Source of the DNA: G963667425 sp963667425 [NCBI: bacterium]
GTDB lineage: Bacteria > UBP6 > UBA1177
Direction of reading: 5' to 3'
Assembly: GCA_963667425.1 (NCBI GenBank)
Contig: OY763407.1
Location: 2,232,001 to 2,296,000 of the forward strand
DNA: 64,000 nt
Every line of letters begins with the position of its first letter. The first letter of the stretch is position 1. Shown here piece after piece: positions 17,746 through 29,730 of the stretch. Made by a program: the position numbers and the translations under genes. The notes under the pieces are model-generated. The model made no database searches. It worked only from the letters and a program-made list of their open reading frames with translations, and had not been told where the DNA came from.

Positions 17746-20442
17746 ATGCTGAGTCGTCTAAAAATTGGTCACAAAATAGTGATGTCTTTCTCAATATTGC
17801 TACTTTTAAGTGGTTTTATTGGGTTCACAGGTTATCGTGGTCTTAATAATATTTTTGAAAAGACAGAAGAAGTTGGTCAGACAAGACTCCCGAGTATTTA
17901 TGGGCTTCTAACTATCAGCAGTGCACAAAGGTCTGTTATTACTGGCGAAAGAGGACTTGTAAACAGACGTTTTACTGGCAATGTTAGGACTGCACAGTAT
18001 GATTATATTCAAAATTCTCTTCAGATGGCTAAAAAAGGATGGGATGTTTATGAGCCTCTTCCTCAAACAAAAGAAGAGGACAAAATATGGCTGGAGTTTA
18101 AATCTGCCTGGGATAGTTGGAGATCAGAATCGGATAAGGTTGTTTCTTTAAGTAAAAATAAAGATGCAATGCTTACTCAGGGCTTAAGTTCTGAATCAGA
18201 GGATCTTTCTAAAATAGATACTGAAATTTTTAATCAATCTATGGTTTCAAGAACGGCTTATCTTAAAACCGAAGAGCTTTTGAATAAACTTGTTGAAATA
18301 AATAGAGAGCTGGCATTGAAAGATGTAAAGCTTGCAGGAGAAGCAGCTGATTCATCAACAAAGACTTTGTTTGCTGTAATAATTTTTTCAATAATTGTAG
18401 GCATAATACTTTCTCTGATTTTCAATAAGAATATATCAAGTATAATTTCTTCACTTCTTTCAGAAGTAGAAAATATTAATGATTCAATTAGCAATGGTCT
18501 TCTGGATAGAAGAATAGATGAAGAGAAAATAAATTTTGAGTTCAGACCAATAGTAAAAACAACAAATTCTCTCATAAATACTTTTGTTTCACCAATAAAT
18601 GTGATGGCGGAATATGTAGACAGGATTTCAAAGGGAAATATTCCTCCTAAAATAACAGATAATTATAAAGGAGATTTTGTAGAGGTAAAAAATAATCTTA
18701 ATAACTGTATAGATATAATGAACTCTCTTATAAATGAAACCGAAACTCTTACTAAAGGGATAGAAAATGGAAAACTTGACATAAGAAGTGATGCTTCAAG
18801 ATTTATGGGCAGCTGGGGTTCTTTAGTAAAAGGAATAAATGATCTTGTAGATACATTTATAGCGCCGATAAACACAATGGCGGAATATGTTGAAAAAATA
18901 TCAAGAGGAGAAATTCCAGCTAAAATAAGAGATGAATATAAAGGTGATTTCAAAGAAGTAAAAGAAAATTTAAATAGCGCTATTGATGCACTTAATGGTC
19001 TTGTTGAAGTAAAAAAAGTGCTTGCTAAAATGGCAGGAAACGATTTTACGGATGAAGTAAAAGGAACATATCTTGGCGTTTATGAAGATGTAAAACAGTC
19101 TGTCAACCTTGTATCAGACAGACTCAGACATGTTCAGGATATAATTGTAAATATTTCTAATGGTGATACCGGTGATCTTGAAAAACTTAGGAAAGGTGGA
19201 AAACGCTCTGAAAAAGATAATTTAGTTCCATCCTTTATAATGATGCTTGAATCTCTTACAGCTCTCATAAAAGGAGTTGAAGGTTATGCTGAACTTTCTT
19301 CAAAGGGAGAACTTGAAAAAATAAATCTTGATGAAAGTAGAATGAAAGGTGCCTACAGAGAGATTTTTGCCGGACTTAATAAGGCCGTTAAGTCTACAGT
19401 AGAACCTTTGATGGAAACGCTTTCTGTTCTTAAGAAAATGGAACGTGGAGATTTTACAGGAGAGATAACAGGGAAATATGATGGTTCTTTCCTTATGCTT
19501 AAAAATGCAGTAAATAATTCAATTTCATCAATAAGTACTTTGCTTGGAGAAGTTACAAATACGACAGCACAAGTATCAAGCGGGTCACAGCAGGTCTCAA
19601 GTGCATCGCAGACACTTTCTCAGGGAGCAACAGAACAGGCCTCAAGCCTTGAAGAAATTTCGAGTTCAATGCAGGAAATAGCCGGTCAGACAGGTAGAAA
19701 TGCGGAAAATGCAGTAGAAGCAAATGGTCTTGCCGTGGAAACTACGAGTGTTGCGGAAAAAGGTACAGGACAGATGAATCAGCTTTTAAATGCAATGTCT
19801 GAAATACAGAAATCAAGTAACGAAATATCAAAAATTATTAAAGTAATAGATGAAATAGCCTTTCAGACAAATCTTCTTGCACTGAATGCAGCTGTTGAAG
19901 CAGCCAGAGCTGGTATTCATGGTAAAGGCTTTGCTGTTGTTGCGGAAGAAGTAAGAAACCTTGCAGCTAGAAGTGCAAAAGCGGCGAAAGAGACAGGGGA
20001 AATGATAGAAAATGCTGTCCAGAAATCCAATGCCGGAGCAGAAATGTCAAAAGATACTGCCGCTATACTGAGTCAAATAGTTTCCAATATATCTAAAGTT
20101 TCTAACATTGTTGCAGAAATAGCCGCTGCATCAAATGAGCAGGCTCAGGGTGCATCACAGATAAATATTGGTCTCAGTCAGGTTGAGCAGGTTACACAGT
20201 CAAATACTGCAAGTGCAGAGCAGTGTGCCGCGGCTTCGGAAGAACTTAGTAGCCAGGCAGCATATCTTGAAAGTATGCTTAAGAAGTTTGTTCTTAAAGA
20301 TGATATGAGATCATTTAAATCTCAAGGTAGTATTGGAATGAGAGCAAGACAATCTTCTGCTATAGAAAACAAACCTTCAAGAAGAGTTCAGACACCTGAA
20401 GAAATAATTTCTCTTGATGATGATTCTTTCGGTAAATACTAA
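17746..20442 (+). CDS. methyl-accepting chemotaxis protein, four-helix sensor, poly-HAMP (MCP2)
   Basis: Chemoreceptor of 898 residues. The N-terminus has a membrane helix (about 12-32) and a periplasmic helical domain of the 4HB_MCP kind (residues ~35-190), then a second membrane helix (ending [15 protein letters not shown]) and a long run of HAMP-like repeats with a regular 'GD-F-EVK-NLN' pattern. The signalling domain has the usual hairpin tip. The last five residues, SFGKY, fit the CheR/CheB-tether consensus x-[HFYW]-x-x-[HFYW]. The signalling domain resembles those of the two Cache receptors but is clearly diverged in DNA sequence, so it is not part of the recent repeat. GGAGGAG precedes the ATG. 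Confidence 0.94.
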   Translation: MLSRLKIGHKIVMSFSILLLLSGFIGFTGYRGLNNIFEKTEEVGQTRLPSIYGLLTISSAQRSVITGERGLVNRRFTGNVRTAQYDYIQNSLQMAKKGWDVYEPLPQTKEEDKIWLEFKSAWDSWRSESDKVVSLSKNKDAMLTQGLSSESEDLSKIDTEIFNQSMVSRTAYLKTEELLNKLVEINRELALKDVKLAGEAADSSTKTLFAVIIFSIIVGIILSLIFNKNISSIISSLLSEVENINDSISNGLLDRRIDEEKINFEFRPIVKTTNSLINTFVSPINVMAEYVDRISKGNIPPKITDNYKGDFVEVKNNLNNCIDIMNSLINETETLTKGIENGKLDIRSDASRFMGSWGSLVKGINDLVDTFIAPINTMAEYVEKISRGEIPAKIRDEYKGDFKEVKENLNSAIDALNGLVEVKKVLAKMAGNDFTDEVKGTYLGVYEDVKQSVNLVSDRLRHVQDIIVNISNGDTGDLEKLRKGGKRSEKDNLVPSFIMMLESLTALIKGVEGYAELSSKGELEKINLDESRMKGAYREIFAGLNKAVKSTVEPLMETLSVLKKMERGDFTGEITGKYDGSFLMLKNAVNNSISSISTLLGEVTNTTAQVSSGSQQVSSASQTLSQGATEQASSLEEISSSMQEIAGQTGRNAENAVEANGLAVETTSVAEKGTGQMNQLLNAMSEIQKSSNEISKIIKVIDEIAFQTNLLALNAAVEAARAGIHGKGFAVVAEEVRNLAARSAKAAKETGEMIENAVQKSNAGAEMSKDTAAILSQIVSNISKVSNIVAEIAAASNEQAQGASQINIGLSQVEQVTQSNTASAEQCAAASEELSSQAAYLESMLKKFVLKDDMRSFKSQGSIGMRARQSSAIENKPSRRVQTPEEIISLDDDSFGKY

Positions 20443-20749
20443 AATCAATCTCAAGAAAAGAACGTCATAAAAACTATGTAAAATTCAAAACATCTTAAAA
20501 AAGATTCAAAATGTCCGATGTTTAAAAAAGTGTGAAATTTGGCATCACAGATTTTCTCTAAACGTTGATACACAAGGGAAATAAATTTTCCAGTGTTTTA
20601 AAAAGTCAGAAAAAAGAAATATTAACCTCTAAAATCCATCAAAAAAAAGACTTCAATTACTTGACATTCGTAAATTACAGCGGTAATAAATTCAAAGTGA
20701 CTTATTTAAAGCCCGTTTATTTTATTAATAAATTTCTGGAGAAAATGTT
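20443..20749 (+). other. intergenic region before the C25 protease gene
   Basis: About 300 bp without a supported gene. A 62-codon frame from a TTG at 20565 has no ribosome binding site and no likeness to a protein I know, and it runs over the promoter at 20661-20689. No clear terminator hairpin follows MCP2. Confidence 0.6.
20661..20689 (+). promoter_or_regulatory. likely promoter of the C25 protease gene
   Basis: Perfect -35 TTGACA (20661-20666), 17-bp spacer and TAATAA (20684-20689), about 60 bp before the ATG at 20750. The -10 is weak. Confidence 0.5.
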
Positions 20750-23700
20750 ATGAAAAGGTTCCTGTTTTTTTCCTGTTTTATTTTTGCATGCAGTTTTTTG
20801 TATGCAGTTTTTTGTATGCAGGAAGTTTCACTTCAGCTATTTCAACAGATGAAATAACTGTTGAAAAGTTAAATGGCTCAGCATATTTTACAGGAGCAGT
20901 ATTAACAGCAATACCAGGTTATCCTGCTCTCCCAGTAACTGAAATAAACTTTCTTCTGCCTGATGAAGCAAATCTTTCAACAGTCACAGCATACCTTGAA
21001 AACGGTTACCAGGAAACCATTTTTCCTGAAGAATGGGATGTTGAACCAGCACCGCCTGATATTTGCGGGGAAGAGATGACACCATGCTGGCATTCATCCC
21101 TGCATATATCAGATAATAGAGATACAGATGTCTATTCAATGAATTCATATATAAACGGCAAATATGTAGATACAGTAACAACAGGAAAAACCAGCGGATA
21201 TAAGTTTGTAAGAGTTAAAGTTCTTCTCTTTGACTATAATCCGGCTGCAAAAAAATTAAAAAAGCTTGAGAACGCCAGACTCACAGTAACATTTTCAGGA
21301 GGAGACAATGAAATAACAATACCCTCAAGACTTTCTCCAAACAAACTTCAGGCACTAGCAAAACTGCCGGAAGATTTTATAAACTATGATGAAATTGACT
21401 TTATAAATAACAATGTTGCCTTTTCAGCAATAGCAGGCAATGATCAGAATAAATACTATATAATAACAACAGATGCAATATACAGTTCATCAGTACAGAT
21501 GAAAAGATTTATAGCATCCAAAATGGCAAGAGGCTTTGAAGTTCATCTGGTGACAGAAGAATATTCCATAATTAATAATGGAAAGAAAATGGGACTTACA
21601 GGCTGGGCAGGAGAAGTAGGACTAACAGGATATGAAGCAGCAGAAAAGATAAGAAGTTATCTTGTATCAAGACAGAACAAGATAGATTACCTTCTTTTAA
21701 TAGGAGATCCACATCCAGGAGAATGTACCGGTCAGGATGCAGATGGTGATTATCTTCCCGGATACCAGTGCAATGATGGCGGAGATGTTCCAATGAAATG
21801 GATAAGCACAACAGCATTATCATCATGGATCGATTATTGTCAAGACAAGCCTAAACCTCATGATTATTATGATTGTGTAAACATTGATGATCATGCAAGC
21901 CCAAAAAGAGCCACACCTTCAGATTATTATTATGCAGATCTGGACTCGAACTGGGATCATGATGGAGACAAACTGATTGGAAACGATGTTACAGTCTATT
22001 GTCATGATTCATCTGCAACATCAGCAGAAAACTGTACTGACTGGAAAACAACAAAACTTGATGGTGCAATTAAAAGGATGTCCGATTCATCATATATAAA
22101 CAGAACAGCAGAAGTCATAGTTGGCAGAATACCGGTTTACAATAACAACATAGATGATCTGGACAGCATACTCTTAAAAACAATAAAATATGAAAACACA
22201 ACAAAAGAAGGTGCGCAGTGGAGAAAAAACATATTTCTTCCAATGTATCCTTCAAATGTTAGCACACCTAACTGGGAACTTGGAGAAGCGATAGTAAATA
22301 ATTTTCTTCCGTCAGACTTTGAATATTACCGGTTTTATATCAGCGAAATATACAATGATTTTAACTATAATAAAATTGGAGCATATACAAATATAAAAGG
22401 AAACCAAGGAACATCGTACAGAGAAATAGATGGAGTCAATGATGAATGTTATTACACAGTGGATGATTATGGGATCCCCAATAATATCAGATATAAAAGT
22501 CTTGGTAATTCAAAATATCAGAAATATATATGTAAGGAATATAAAACAAATATAGATAAAAACAGAACATTAAGATTAGCCTACTGGGACAAAGAAGGAG
22601 GAGAAGTAACACTGACCAGTCAAAATATTCCGCTGATAGAAAGCTGTAGCGAAGGAGAAGAGCGGTATACTGTCTGTTACGATACAGCATATCATTATGA
22701 AGAACAGATGAAACTTCAGCTTCAGCAGTGTGATTCATCAGGCAATTGGAATGATATTGAAAATTCATGCAAAAATTTTAATGAAGTAAAAAGAACCTAT
22801 TTTTTCTGTGAATATAACAGTAACAAAGAAGCCACATTTAAACTGTATAAATTTAATTCGGGTGAATGGACAGGAGAAGGAAGCTGCGTAACAGATTTAG
22901 ATTCTGATATACCGTATATGGCACCTTTTCATGTAAGCAAATACTACAGATTTGACCTTCTTGAACCGGAAGAAGAAGCAGATATTGATCCTCTTTTTGG
23001 TTCAGTACCGACAACGCCTTCATATAAAAACATGCTGGATGTATTCAACAATTCTAAACAATTCGGAATTGTAACATGGAAAACACATGGGAGAGAAAAT
23101 TACTCCAGTGAGCTAATAATAAATAATGATATTTTAGCAAAGAACCATGGTCATTATATTAATTTTGATAATGAACATCCATTTTTTACAGTACAAGTAA
23201 GCTGCCTGAATGCAAAACCGGAATATAACAGAAACGTAGCATATGCATTACTTTTAAATGGAGCTGTGGGAACAATTGCATCAACAAGAGAATCCGGCTA
23301 TAACTCAAGTGAATTTGATGAAAAAACTGAGAAGTTTACAAACACAGATTTAGAAGGCAATAATACAGGAAACAATGCTTCTTTGGGCTACTTTTTTACC
23401 CGAGAACTCACTGGAACAAGATTTAAAGAACCTCAGGATACAGGGCATGCTCTGTTTAACACAAAAGCTGATAATTATTCAAATATTAACAACAACAATC
23501 GTTACAATCTTTATGGAGACCCATCACTCAGCATCAACACCTACTATGATGAAAGAGATAGAGATGATGATGGAATACGAGACAGTTTTGATACATGCCC
23601 TGAAATTCCAAATCCGGATCAGGCAGATATGGATGGAGACGGAGTCGGAGATGTCTGCGACAACTGCATAAAGATACCCAACCCATACGAAGCAGCTTCA

Positions 23701-26376
23701 TTTGCAGATGAGCTCATAAATGGAGAATGCGTAATAGATCATGATACAGATGGAAATTGTACAGAAGAAGGAGATGGCGGAGCATACCGCAACAAAGATA
23801 CCCATAAACACGGTTATCCTGTCAACCCTGATCTTATCTATTTCGGTCCGTACATGTGGCAGCCAGATCACGATCTTGACGGCGAAGGCGATGCCTGTGA
23901 CAAGGATTACAAATATGTACAAACAGCAAAAGAGGAAAAAAACAGCGTAACCGGAGGGGGCTGTAAATGGGAAGGTAAAATAGAATTCTGTAACGTAACA
24001 ACCACATTAAATGATAAAATCGGCATAATAAACAATAAAACAGGTTCACAGAAAACAGTAACAGGAACAGTTGACAGCCGTTTCTGCTGGGTTGATGATT
24101 CAAATCTTAACAAATGGGGAACAGAAGGCTACTGTACAACAAATTTCGGTTCAGCAGGGCTCCCTCCCATATTTGGAGGCTTTGGTTACAGCCACGGTAG
24201 CGACCCACACCCTATGAGAGGTATTAAAATTGAATCGTGGAAAAAAATATCAACATCCAAAATATGTGACAGCACAGGAGAAACATACAGCAATGCTGAA
24301 CCGCCGCAGAATAACAACAATCAGGAAACTATTACATGGGACTGGAAAGAAGATATAAAATGTGAATCTCTTGATAGTTATACTGCCAATATAACAAACT
24401 ATCAGACAGTTACAGATAAAAAATATCTTAATACATTCTTTCACTACACAACATCAGCAGGATTCAGAGGAACAGAGCTAAATGTATCCTACACAATAGG
24501 AACAGAAGCAACAAGTCCTGTTAATCCTAAATACTTTTACAACAAGGCAACATTTGCAAGAGCAAACAGATCACAGGCAACCCCTACATCAATAGGATAC
24601 GGGGTAGTCGGCAGAAGATTCCCGAGAGGCTTTTTCTGGGAATATCTCTATCCATATCCTGATTACGGTTTTGATAAAGATATGTGCCCGAACTGCGGAC
24701 CTAGAGACAGGATAAGCAGAGATATTATGAATAGATGGAAAGAAGAACCTTTACATGAAGCAGTTTCAGTAGAAACCATAAGAATGGAGCCGGAAGGCGC
24801 CGTAATGGAAATAGGAGACAACCTTTATAAATTCAGCAGAGGAACAGAAAACTACTGGTACATGTGGGGAAATGAAGAAAGCAGAAGAAGTGACTGGCAG
24901 CTTATGGCAGTAGTTTCAGCAGGAGCAGCAGAACCATATTCAGCAGCTAAAGTAGGAAACACTACATATATAACCGAAGGAACAGGAGTCTACTATGTTG
25001 GAATATACAACATTCTTCAACAGGCATCAGCATTAAACAGCACAAGTGCGGAAAATCAGGCAACAATAAACACAGCCAGACTCTACTATGCAGCTGAACT
25101 TCCATCAGTAAGAAAACCAAACCTTATAAACATAAACGACACACTCTATCTTCTTGGAAACGGCTCAAGCGTAATGGAACTCTACAAACTCTCATCAGAA
25201 AAAACATTTGAAAAAGTAAGCACCTTAAATGCGCCGGCAATAAGAGACAGAATAAACTACAAAGTAATAAATGGAGCGCTTTACATAGCAGGAGGCGGAA
25301 ACTATACAAATGAAGAATATGGAATAAGCCCAAAAACAGATCTATGGCAGTACACAGAAGAAAGCGGATTTAATAAAATCACAGATTCACTACCAAAAGA
25401 AGGAATATTCAACCTCTTCATAACAGCCACAGCAGACAAAGCCATACTCTACACCAAACAGATAAACGATGAAGGTAAAACCCTTAAAAGAGAAGTAGAC
25501 CTTGAAACAGGAGAAATAACAACAACAGAAACAGCAGTAAAAGGCTGGACAAACAATATACTCTATAACGAAGGTTACTGCATATACGACACAGGAAGCA
25601 GAATATACCCCGGAATCCTTAAGGAAGGAAGCTGCACAAAACAGTCAGATTACAACTATGACAGCCACACATACTTTGACTATAAAAAGACAGTAGCAGG
25701 CTGGAACAACCATCTCTACCTTGGAGGACTCAGCGGAATAAGAGAAATAACAATAGAAGAAGACGGAGACCTCAACAAAGAAAAACTCCACTGGTTAGGG
25801 AACATCAACAACATAGCAGTAAAAGACAACTACCTCTATGGAGCAGGAGGCAATAAAATAGAAATCCTCAAAATAGAAAGTGATGGAAGCCTCAGCGGAA
25901 AGAACGCCCTTTCAACCAAAGACTGTGACAACATAAGAATACACGGAAGCTATTTAATAGCCGGAGAAAACAAAAAAGTTACAATATGGGACATAAGCAC
26001 ACTCGAAAACCCCAAAAAAGTAAAAACCATAAGTGTAGACTATCCTGTAAAAGATATAGAAATCGGCGGAAACTATCTTTACATCTATCATGACAAGCTA
26101 TTCAAAACAGGAAAGCTGGCACTTTACGACATAAGTGATATACTTAATCCGGTAAAGAAAGATGAAGAAAAGAAAGAATGTAATGACGCAGAGCTTACAG
26201 TAAGCGGAGGCGAAGTATACATGGGCTGCAAGAACGGACAGTACAAAGCAGTAAACAGTAACGGCTCATTAAGCCTTAAGAAAATGAGCGGAGAAAAGAA
26301 CTACATGAGAGAAGCCTACTACTACAATGGAATAATATATCAGGTATTTTCCGGCAAACTCCATGAATCAAAATAA
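20750..26376 (+). CDS. giant C25 (gingipain-like) cysteine protease, frame broken in the signal peptide
   Basis: The long frame (first ATG at 20788, 1,862 residues) is a secreted multidomain protein. Counting from 20788, a C25 protease domain spans about residues 215-910, with catalytic His767 in TWKTHGREN and Cys806 in VQVSCLNA, ending in NLYGDPSLSI. A thrombospondin type-3 Ca2+-binding segment follows (DDDGIRDSFDTCP, DMDGDGVGDVCDNC). The remaining ~800 residues look beta-rich and propeller-like. The proper start is the ATG at 20750 (GGAG at 20738-20741), which begins a good signal peptide but runs out of frame because a 14-bp unit is duplicated at 20789-20816. With one unit removed, the signal reads MKRFLFFSCFIFACSFLYA and joins the long frame at GSFTSA, giving 1,870 residues. 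As sequenced, secretion should be off or poor. Codons favour A in third position, unlike the flanking genes. Confidence 0.85.
20789..20816 (+). repeat. 14-bp tandem duplication in signal-peptide codons
   Basis: TGCAGTTTTTTGTA occurs twice head-to-tail at 20789-20802 and 20803-20816, followed by a third partial TGCAG. One copy keeps the signal peptide in frame with the protease. Two copies shift the frame and lead to a stop after about 35 codons. One or four copies would be on; two or three would be off. The unit contains a T6 run, also prone to slippage. Confidence 0.9.
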
Positions 26377-26393
26377 TTAATGTGTTTTATTGT

Positions 26394-26420
26394 GTAGCGA
26401 CGCCCCTATGGGCGTCGTTT
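26394..26420. repeat. GC-rich palindrome, copy 1
   Basis: Arms CGACGCCC (26398-26405) and GGGCGTCG (26410-26417) around CTAT, flanked by GTAG and TTT. The identical 27-bp sequence recurs at 29641-29667. It is strikingly GC-rich for this genome. It could act as a terminator for the protease gene (stem plus TTT), or be a dispersed REP-like element. It lies only 11 bp before the ATG of the lipoprotein at 26432. Confidence 0.8.
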
Positions 26421-26431
26421 ATGAGGAAACG

Positions 26432-28054
26432 ATGAAAAGAACAATTCTTTTAACCTTTTTAATATTATTTGTTTTTTCAATAACAGGATGTGATAAAGAT
26501 AAAGCAGAAACTGACGGAGATGTCATCACTGATGCTGACGTTATAACAGATGTTGACACCATTAAAGATGCAGATGCTTCAGTTCCCGATGAAGACACAG
26601 ACATTCAACCGGATCTTGACACAGAAAAGCCTGACATAGATGACATATGTGCTCAACCAATAGACTATTCTTTACTTCCATTTAAAGATGACAAAGGCAA
26701 CATTCACTTCTGTAGAGAAGGATGTGACATTCCAACTGCAAACGACCCGCAATGCCTAAGCAATCTCTGGAAAGAGGATAATGAATATTTCTGCAAAAAC
26801 TATCCTGAATATGACTGCTGCAACTATCCATGTGATCTGAATAATTTAATTCCAACCTACAAAGGAGAAGGAACAAACTATCCAACACTTATGGAATGTG
26901 ATATAGCACTTAATGCAAACAATCCTAATTTGTGGCAGACAGGCTACTACACATTTAAAAATTTTAACTTTCAGGATGGAAAGATTGGTTTTCCCATGTA
27001 TAATGTTCAAAGCACATTTACAAGACATATAAACAGCGTAAAAGCATTTGAATATGATATTAAAACAAAAAAATACAGCGTAAAAAGCCTGACTGATGCC
27101 AGTTTACTTGCCTACAATAAAGGAAACTTCTTTACATACGTAACCACTAAAGATTCCTTATACAGTACAATAGTCTATTACTCCAATGGAGTGCATAGAA
27201 CAGTATATCCTAAAGCAGTAAGAAATATAGCATATACACCGGTAATAACAGATAAGTGGGCATTTGCAAATATAAGAGAAAAAGAAGGTGAATCAGTCTA
27301 CATGAAATATGCTCTTATCAAAGAATACAATGGAAACGCAAGTTATGAAAACATTGTATGGAACTGGATAACCCTTTCTGAAGGAATAGCAAATGACCCC
27401 AACATAGTTGATGACAGACTTGTATTTTACGGAGACGGATTTAAAGGTTATATATGTGAGCTTGACAAAGAGCCTAAATCGCTTGATGAATGCAAAGTGA
27501 TTAACAGAACCATTGATGGAAAAATGGAAGAACTTAGATATGCATGGATGGACAGTGAAAACAAAAACCTTATCTATTTTTCACCGGTAGAGATGAGAGA
27601 TGGATTTATGAGGTTAGATACATCAAAAGAACCGTGGGAGTATAAAAAGTTTACAGTACAAAATTTAATGGAAGACACTTATGATGTTGCTGTAACTTTT
27701 GTAAAAGGAAATTTATTATCATATATAAATATTTCATGGCCTGACGGAGACAGAGATAAACAAAAAAACAATCTTTGTATGTATAGACTTGATCAGGAAA
27801 AAAGCTACTGTTCACCAATAGAAGAAAGAACTACTGCCGCTTATACAGAATTTGACGAGCACTATATAGCATGGCAGCTGCCCGGTAACCCAGAACTCCA
27901 TTTAAGAGATATGGAATGTTACTGCGACCTTCACCCTGAAGTCTGCCCTTATGATGACTACACCCCAAACACTGAATGTCCTAAAAACATAAAGACAGGC
28001 AAACATGAATGCACGGATGCTGATAATGAATCACCTGATGAAGATGCTGAATGA
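26432..28054 (+). CDS. Asp-rich-linker lipoprotein, paralogue A
   Basis: Predicted outer-membrane or surface lipoprotein of 540 residues. The signal peptide ends in the lipobox SITGC with Cys20. Next comes a low-complexity linker of about 45 residues made of D-x-D and VITDAD-type repeats, then a cysteine-rich segment (FCREGCDIPTANDPQC, YDCCNYPCD) and about 370 residues with a beta-rich look that may form a propeller. The tail is again cysteine-rich (MECYCDLHPEVCPYDDY) and ends with a short acidic stretch absent from paralogue B. I do not know its function. The start at 26432 has GAGGA upstream. The stop overlaps the start of the second copy by 4 bp, so both are probably one operon, possibly with the C25 protease. 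Confidence 0.8.
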   Translation: MKRTILLTFLILFVFSITGCDKDKAETDGDVITDADVITDVDTIKDADASVPDEDTDIQPDLDTEKPDIDDICAQPIDYSLLPFKDDKGNIHFCREGCDIPTANDPQCLSNLWKEDNEYFCKNYPEYDCCNYPCDLNNLIPTYKGEGTNYPTLMECDIALNANNPNLWQTGYYTFKNFNFQDGKIGFPMYNVQSTFTRHINSVKAFEYDIKTKKYSVKSLTDASLLAYNKGNFFTYVTTKDSLYSTIVYYSNGVHRTVYPKAVRNIAYTPVITDKWAFANIREKEGESVYMKYALIKEYNGNASYENIVWNWITLSEGIANDPNIVDDRLVFYGDGFKGYICELDKEPKSLDECKVINRTIDGKMEELRYAWMDSENKNLIYFSPVEMRDGFMRLDTSKEPWEYKKFTVQNLMEDTYDVAVTFVKGNLLSYINISWPDGDRDKQKNNLCMYRLDQEKSYCSPIEERTTAAYTEFDEHYIAWQLPGNPELHLRDMECYCDLHPEVCPYDDYTPNTECPKNIKTGKHECTDADNESPDEDAE

Positions 28055-29622
28055 AAAGAACAATTTTTTCAAGCTTTTTAATATTATTTGTTTTTTCAAT
28101 AACAGGATGTGATGAAGATAAAGCAGAAACTGACGGAGATGTCATCACTGATGCTGACGTTATAACAGATATTGACACAGCCCAGGATGCAGATGCTTCA
28201 GTTCCCGATGAAGACACAGACATTCAACCGGATCTTGACACAGAAAAGCCTGATGAAGACAAATGTCCATCAATAGACACATATACACTTCCATTTAAAG
28301 ATGACAAAGGCAACATTCACTTCTGTAGAGAAGGATGTGACATTCCAACTGCAAACGATCCGCAGTGCCTAAGCAATCTCTGGAAAGAAGATAATGAATA
28401 TTTCTGCAAAAACTATCCTGAATATGACTGTTGCAACTATCCATGTGATATGGATAATTTACAGCCTGCATATAAAGAAAATGAGCCGGAAATTAATATC
28501 TGTGATACAGAAATAAATGCAATTAATCCTTATGGCTGGAATACAGGCTACTACACATTTAAAAACTTTAACTTTCAGGATGGAAAGATCGGTTTTCCAA
28601 TGTATAATGTTCAAAGCACATTTACAAGACATATAAACAGCGTAAAAGCATTTGAATATGATATTAAAACAAAAAAATACAGCGTAAAAAGCCTGACTGG
28701 CGGAGATATGCTTGCATACAATAACGGCAACTTTTTTACATATATAAAAATAAAAGATACAGTAAAACATCTTATAACCTACTATTCCAATGGAACATAC
28801 AGAACAGTCTACCCAACAACTATTAGAAATATAGCATATACACCGGTAATAACAGATAAGTGGGCATTTGCCAATATAAGAGAAAAAGAAGGTGAATCAG
28901 TCTACATGAAATATGCTCTTATCAAAGAATACAATGGAAACGCAAGTTATGAAAACATTGTATGGAACTGGATAACCCTTGCAGCAGGAATAGCCAACGA
29001 CCCCAACATAGTTGATGACAGGCTTGTATTTTACGCTGATGGATTTAAAGGCTATATATGCGAGCTTGACAAAGAACCAAAGTCAATTGATGAATGCAAA
29101 CTGATTAACAGAACCATTGATGGAAAAATGGAAGAGATAAGACAGTCATGGATGGACAGTGAAAACAAAAACCTGATATACTTTTCACCTGTAGATATGA
29201 CAGATGGATTTATGAGATTAGATACATCAAAAGATCCTTGGGAGTATAAAAAGTTTACAGTAACTAAAACTTATACAGACACCTATGATGTAGCTATCGC
29301 TCAAGTCAAAGGGAAATATATAGTTTACGAAAATATAATCTGGCCGAATGGAGATAGAGATGAACAGGATAACATTGTCTGTCTTTACAGGATAGATCAG
29401 GAAAAAAGTTACTGCCCGGCAGATGGAGACAGAGCTTTTGGAGCATATGCAGAATTTGACGGACACTACATAGCATGGCAGCTGCCAAGCAACCCTGAAC
29501 TACATTTAAGAGATATGGAATGCTACTGTGACCATCACCCTGAAGTATGCCCTTATGATGATTACACCCCAAACACTGAGTGCCCTAAAAACATAAAGAC
29601 AGGTGAACATGAATGCAAATAA
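28051..29622 (+). CDS. Asp-rich-linker lipoprotein, paralogue B (tandem duplicate)
   Basis: Predicted lipoprotein of 523 residues, lipobox SITGC with Cys20. It repeats the whole layout of the preceding gene: signal peptide, Asp-rich linker, cysteine block, ~370-residue beta-rich domain and cysteine tail. Long stretches are identical at DNA level, including the 5' end and the central domain, with patches of divergence (for example the block after YPCD). It starts inside the stop codon of paralogue A with no good Shine-Dalgarno of its own, which suggests translational coupling. This is a recent tandem duplication; its 3' side is closed by the second copy of the GC-rich palindrome. Confidence 0.8.
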   Translation: MKRTIFSSFLILFVFSITGCDEDKAETDGDVITDADVITDIDTAQDADASVPDEDTDIQPDLDTEKPDEDKCPSIDTYTLPFKDDKGNIHFCREGCDIPTANDPQCLSNLWKEDNEYFCKNYPEYDCCNYPCDMDNLQPAYKENEPEINICDTEINAINPYGWNTGYYTFKNFNFQDGKIGFPMYNVQSTFTRHINSVKAFEYDIKTKKYSVKSLTGGDMLAYNNGNFFTYIKIKDTVKHLITYYSNGTYRTVYPTTIRNIAYTPVITDKWAFANIREKEGESVYMKYALIKEYNGNASYENIVWNWITLAAGIANDPNIVDDRLVFYADGFKGYICELDKEPKSIDECKLINRTIDGKMEEIRQSWMDSENKNLIYFSPVDMTDGFMRLDTSKDPWEYKKFTVTKTYTDTYDVAIAQVKGKYIVYENIIWPNGDRDEQDNIVCLYRIDQEKSYCPADGDRAFGAYAEFDGHYIAWQLPSNPELHLRDMECYCDHHPEVCPYDDYTPNTECPKNIKTGEHECK

Positions 29623-29640
29623 ATTATTGGTTTTTTATTG

Positions 29641-29667
29641 GTAGCGACGCCCCTATGGGCGTCGTTT
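29641..29667. repeat. GC-rich palindrome, copy 2
   Basis: Same 27 bases as 26394-26420: arms CGACGCCC (29645-29652) and GGGCGTCG (29657-29664). Here GCTAC follows at 29668-29672 and can pair with the GTAGC at the left end, making a longer imperfect palindrome. It may end transcription of the lipoprotein pair. Confidence 0.8.
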
Positions 29668-29730
29668 GCTACGCCGTTTGAGGGATTACAAATGAAAAAG
29701 ATATTTAACTTTTTTGAAGTTTTTCATAAA

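Noticed and set aside
20565-20753. 62-codon frame before the C25 gene
   Set aside because: No ribosome binding site, no protein-like composition, and it spans the likely promoter of the C25 gene.
26394-26431. Upstream extension of the lipoprotein at 26432 to position 26390
   Set aside because: The extra codons read through the palindrome and would bury the signal peptide; the ATG at 26432 has the ribosome binding site.
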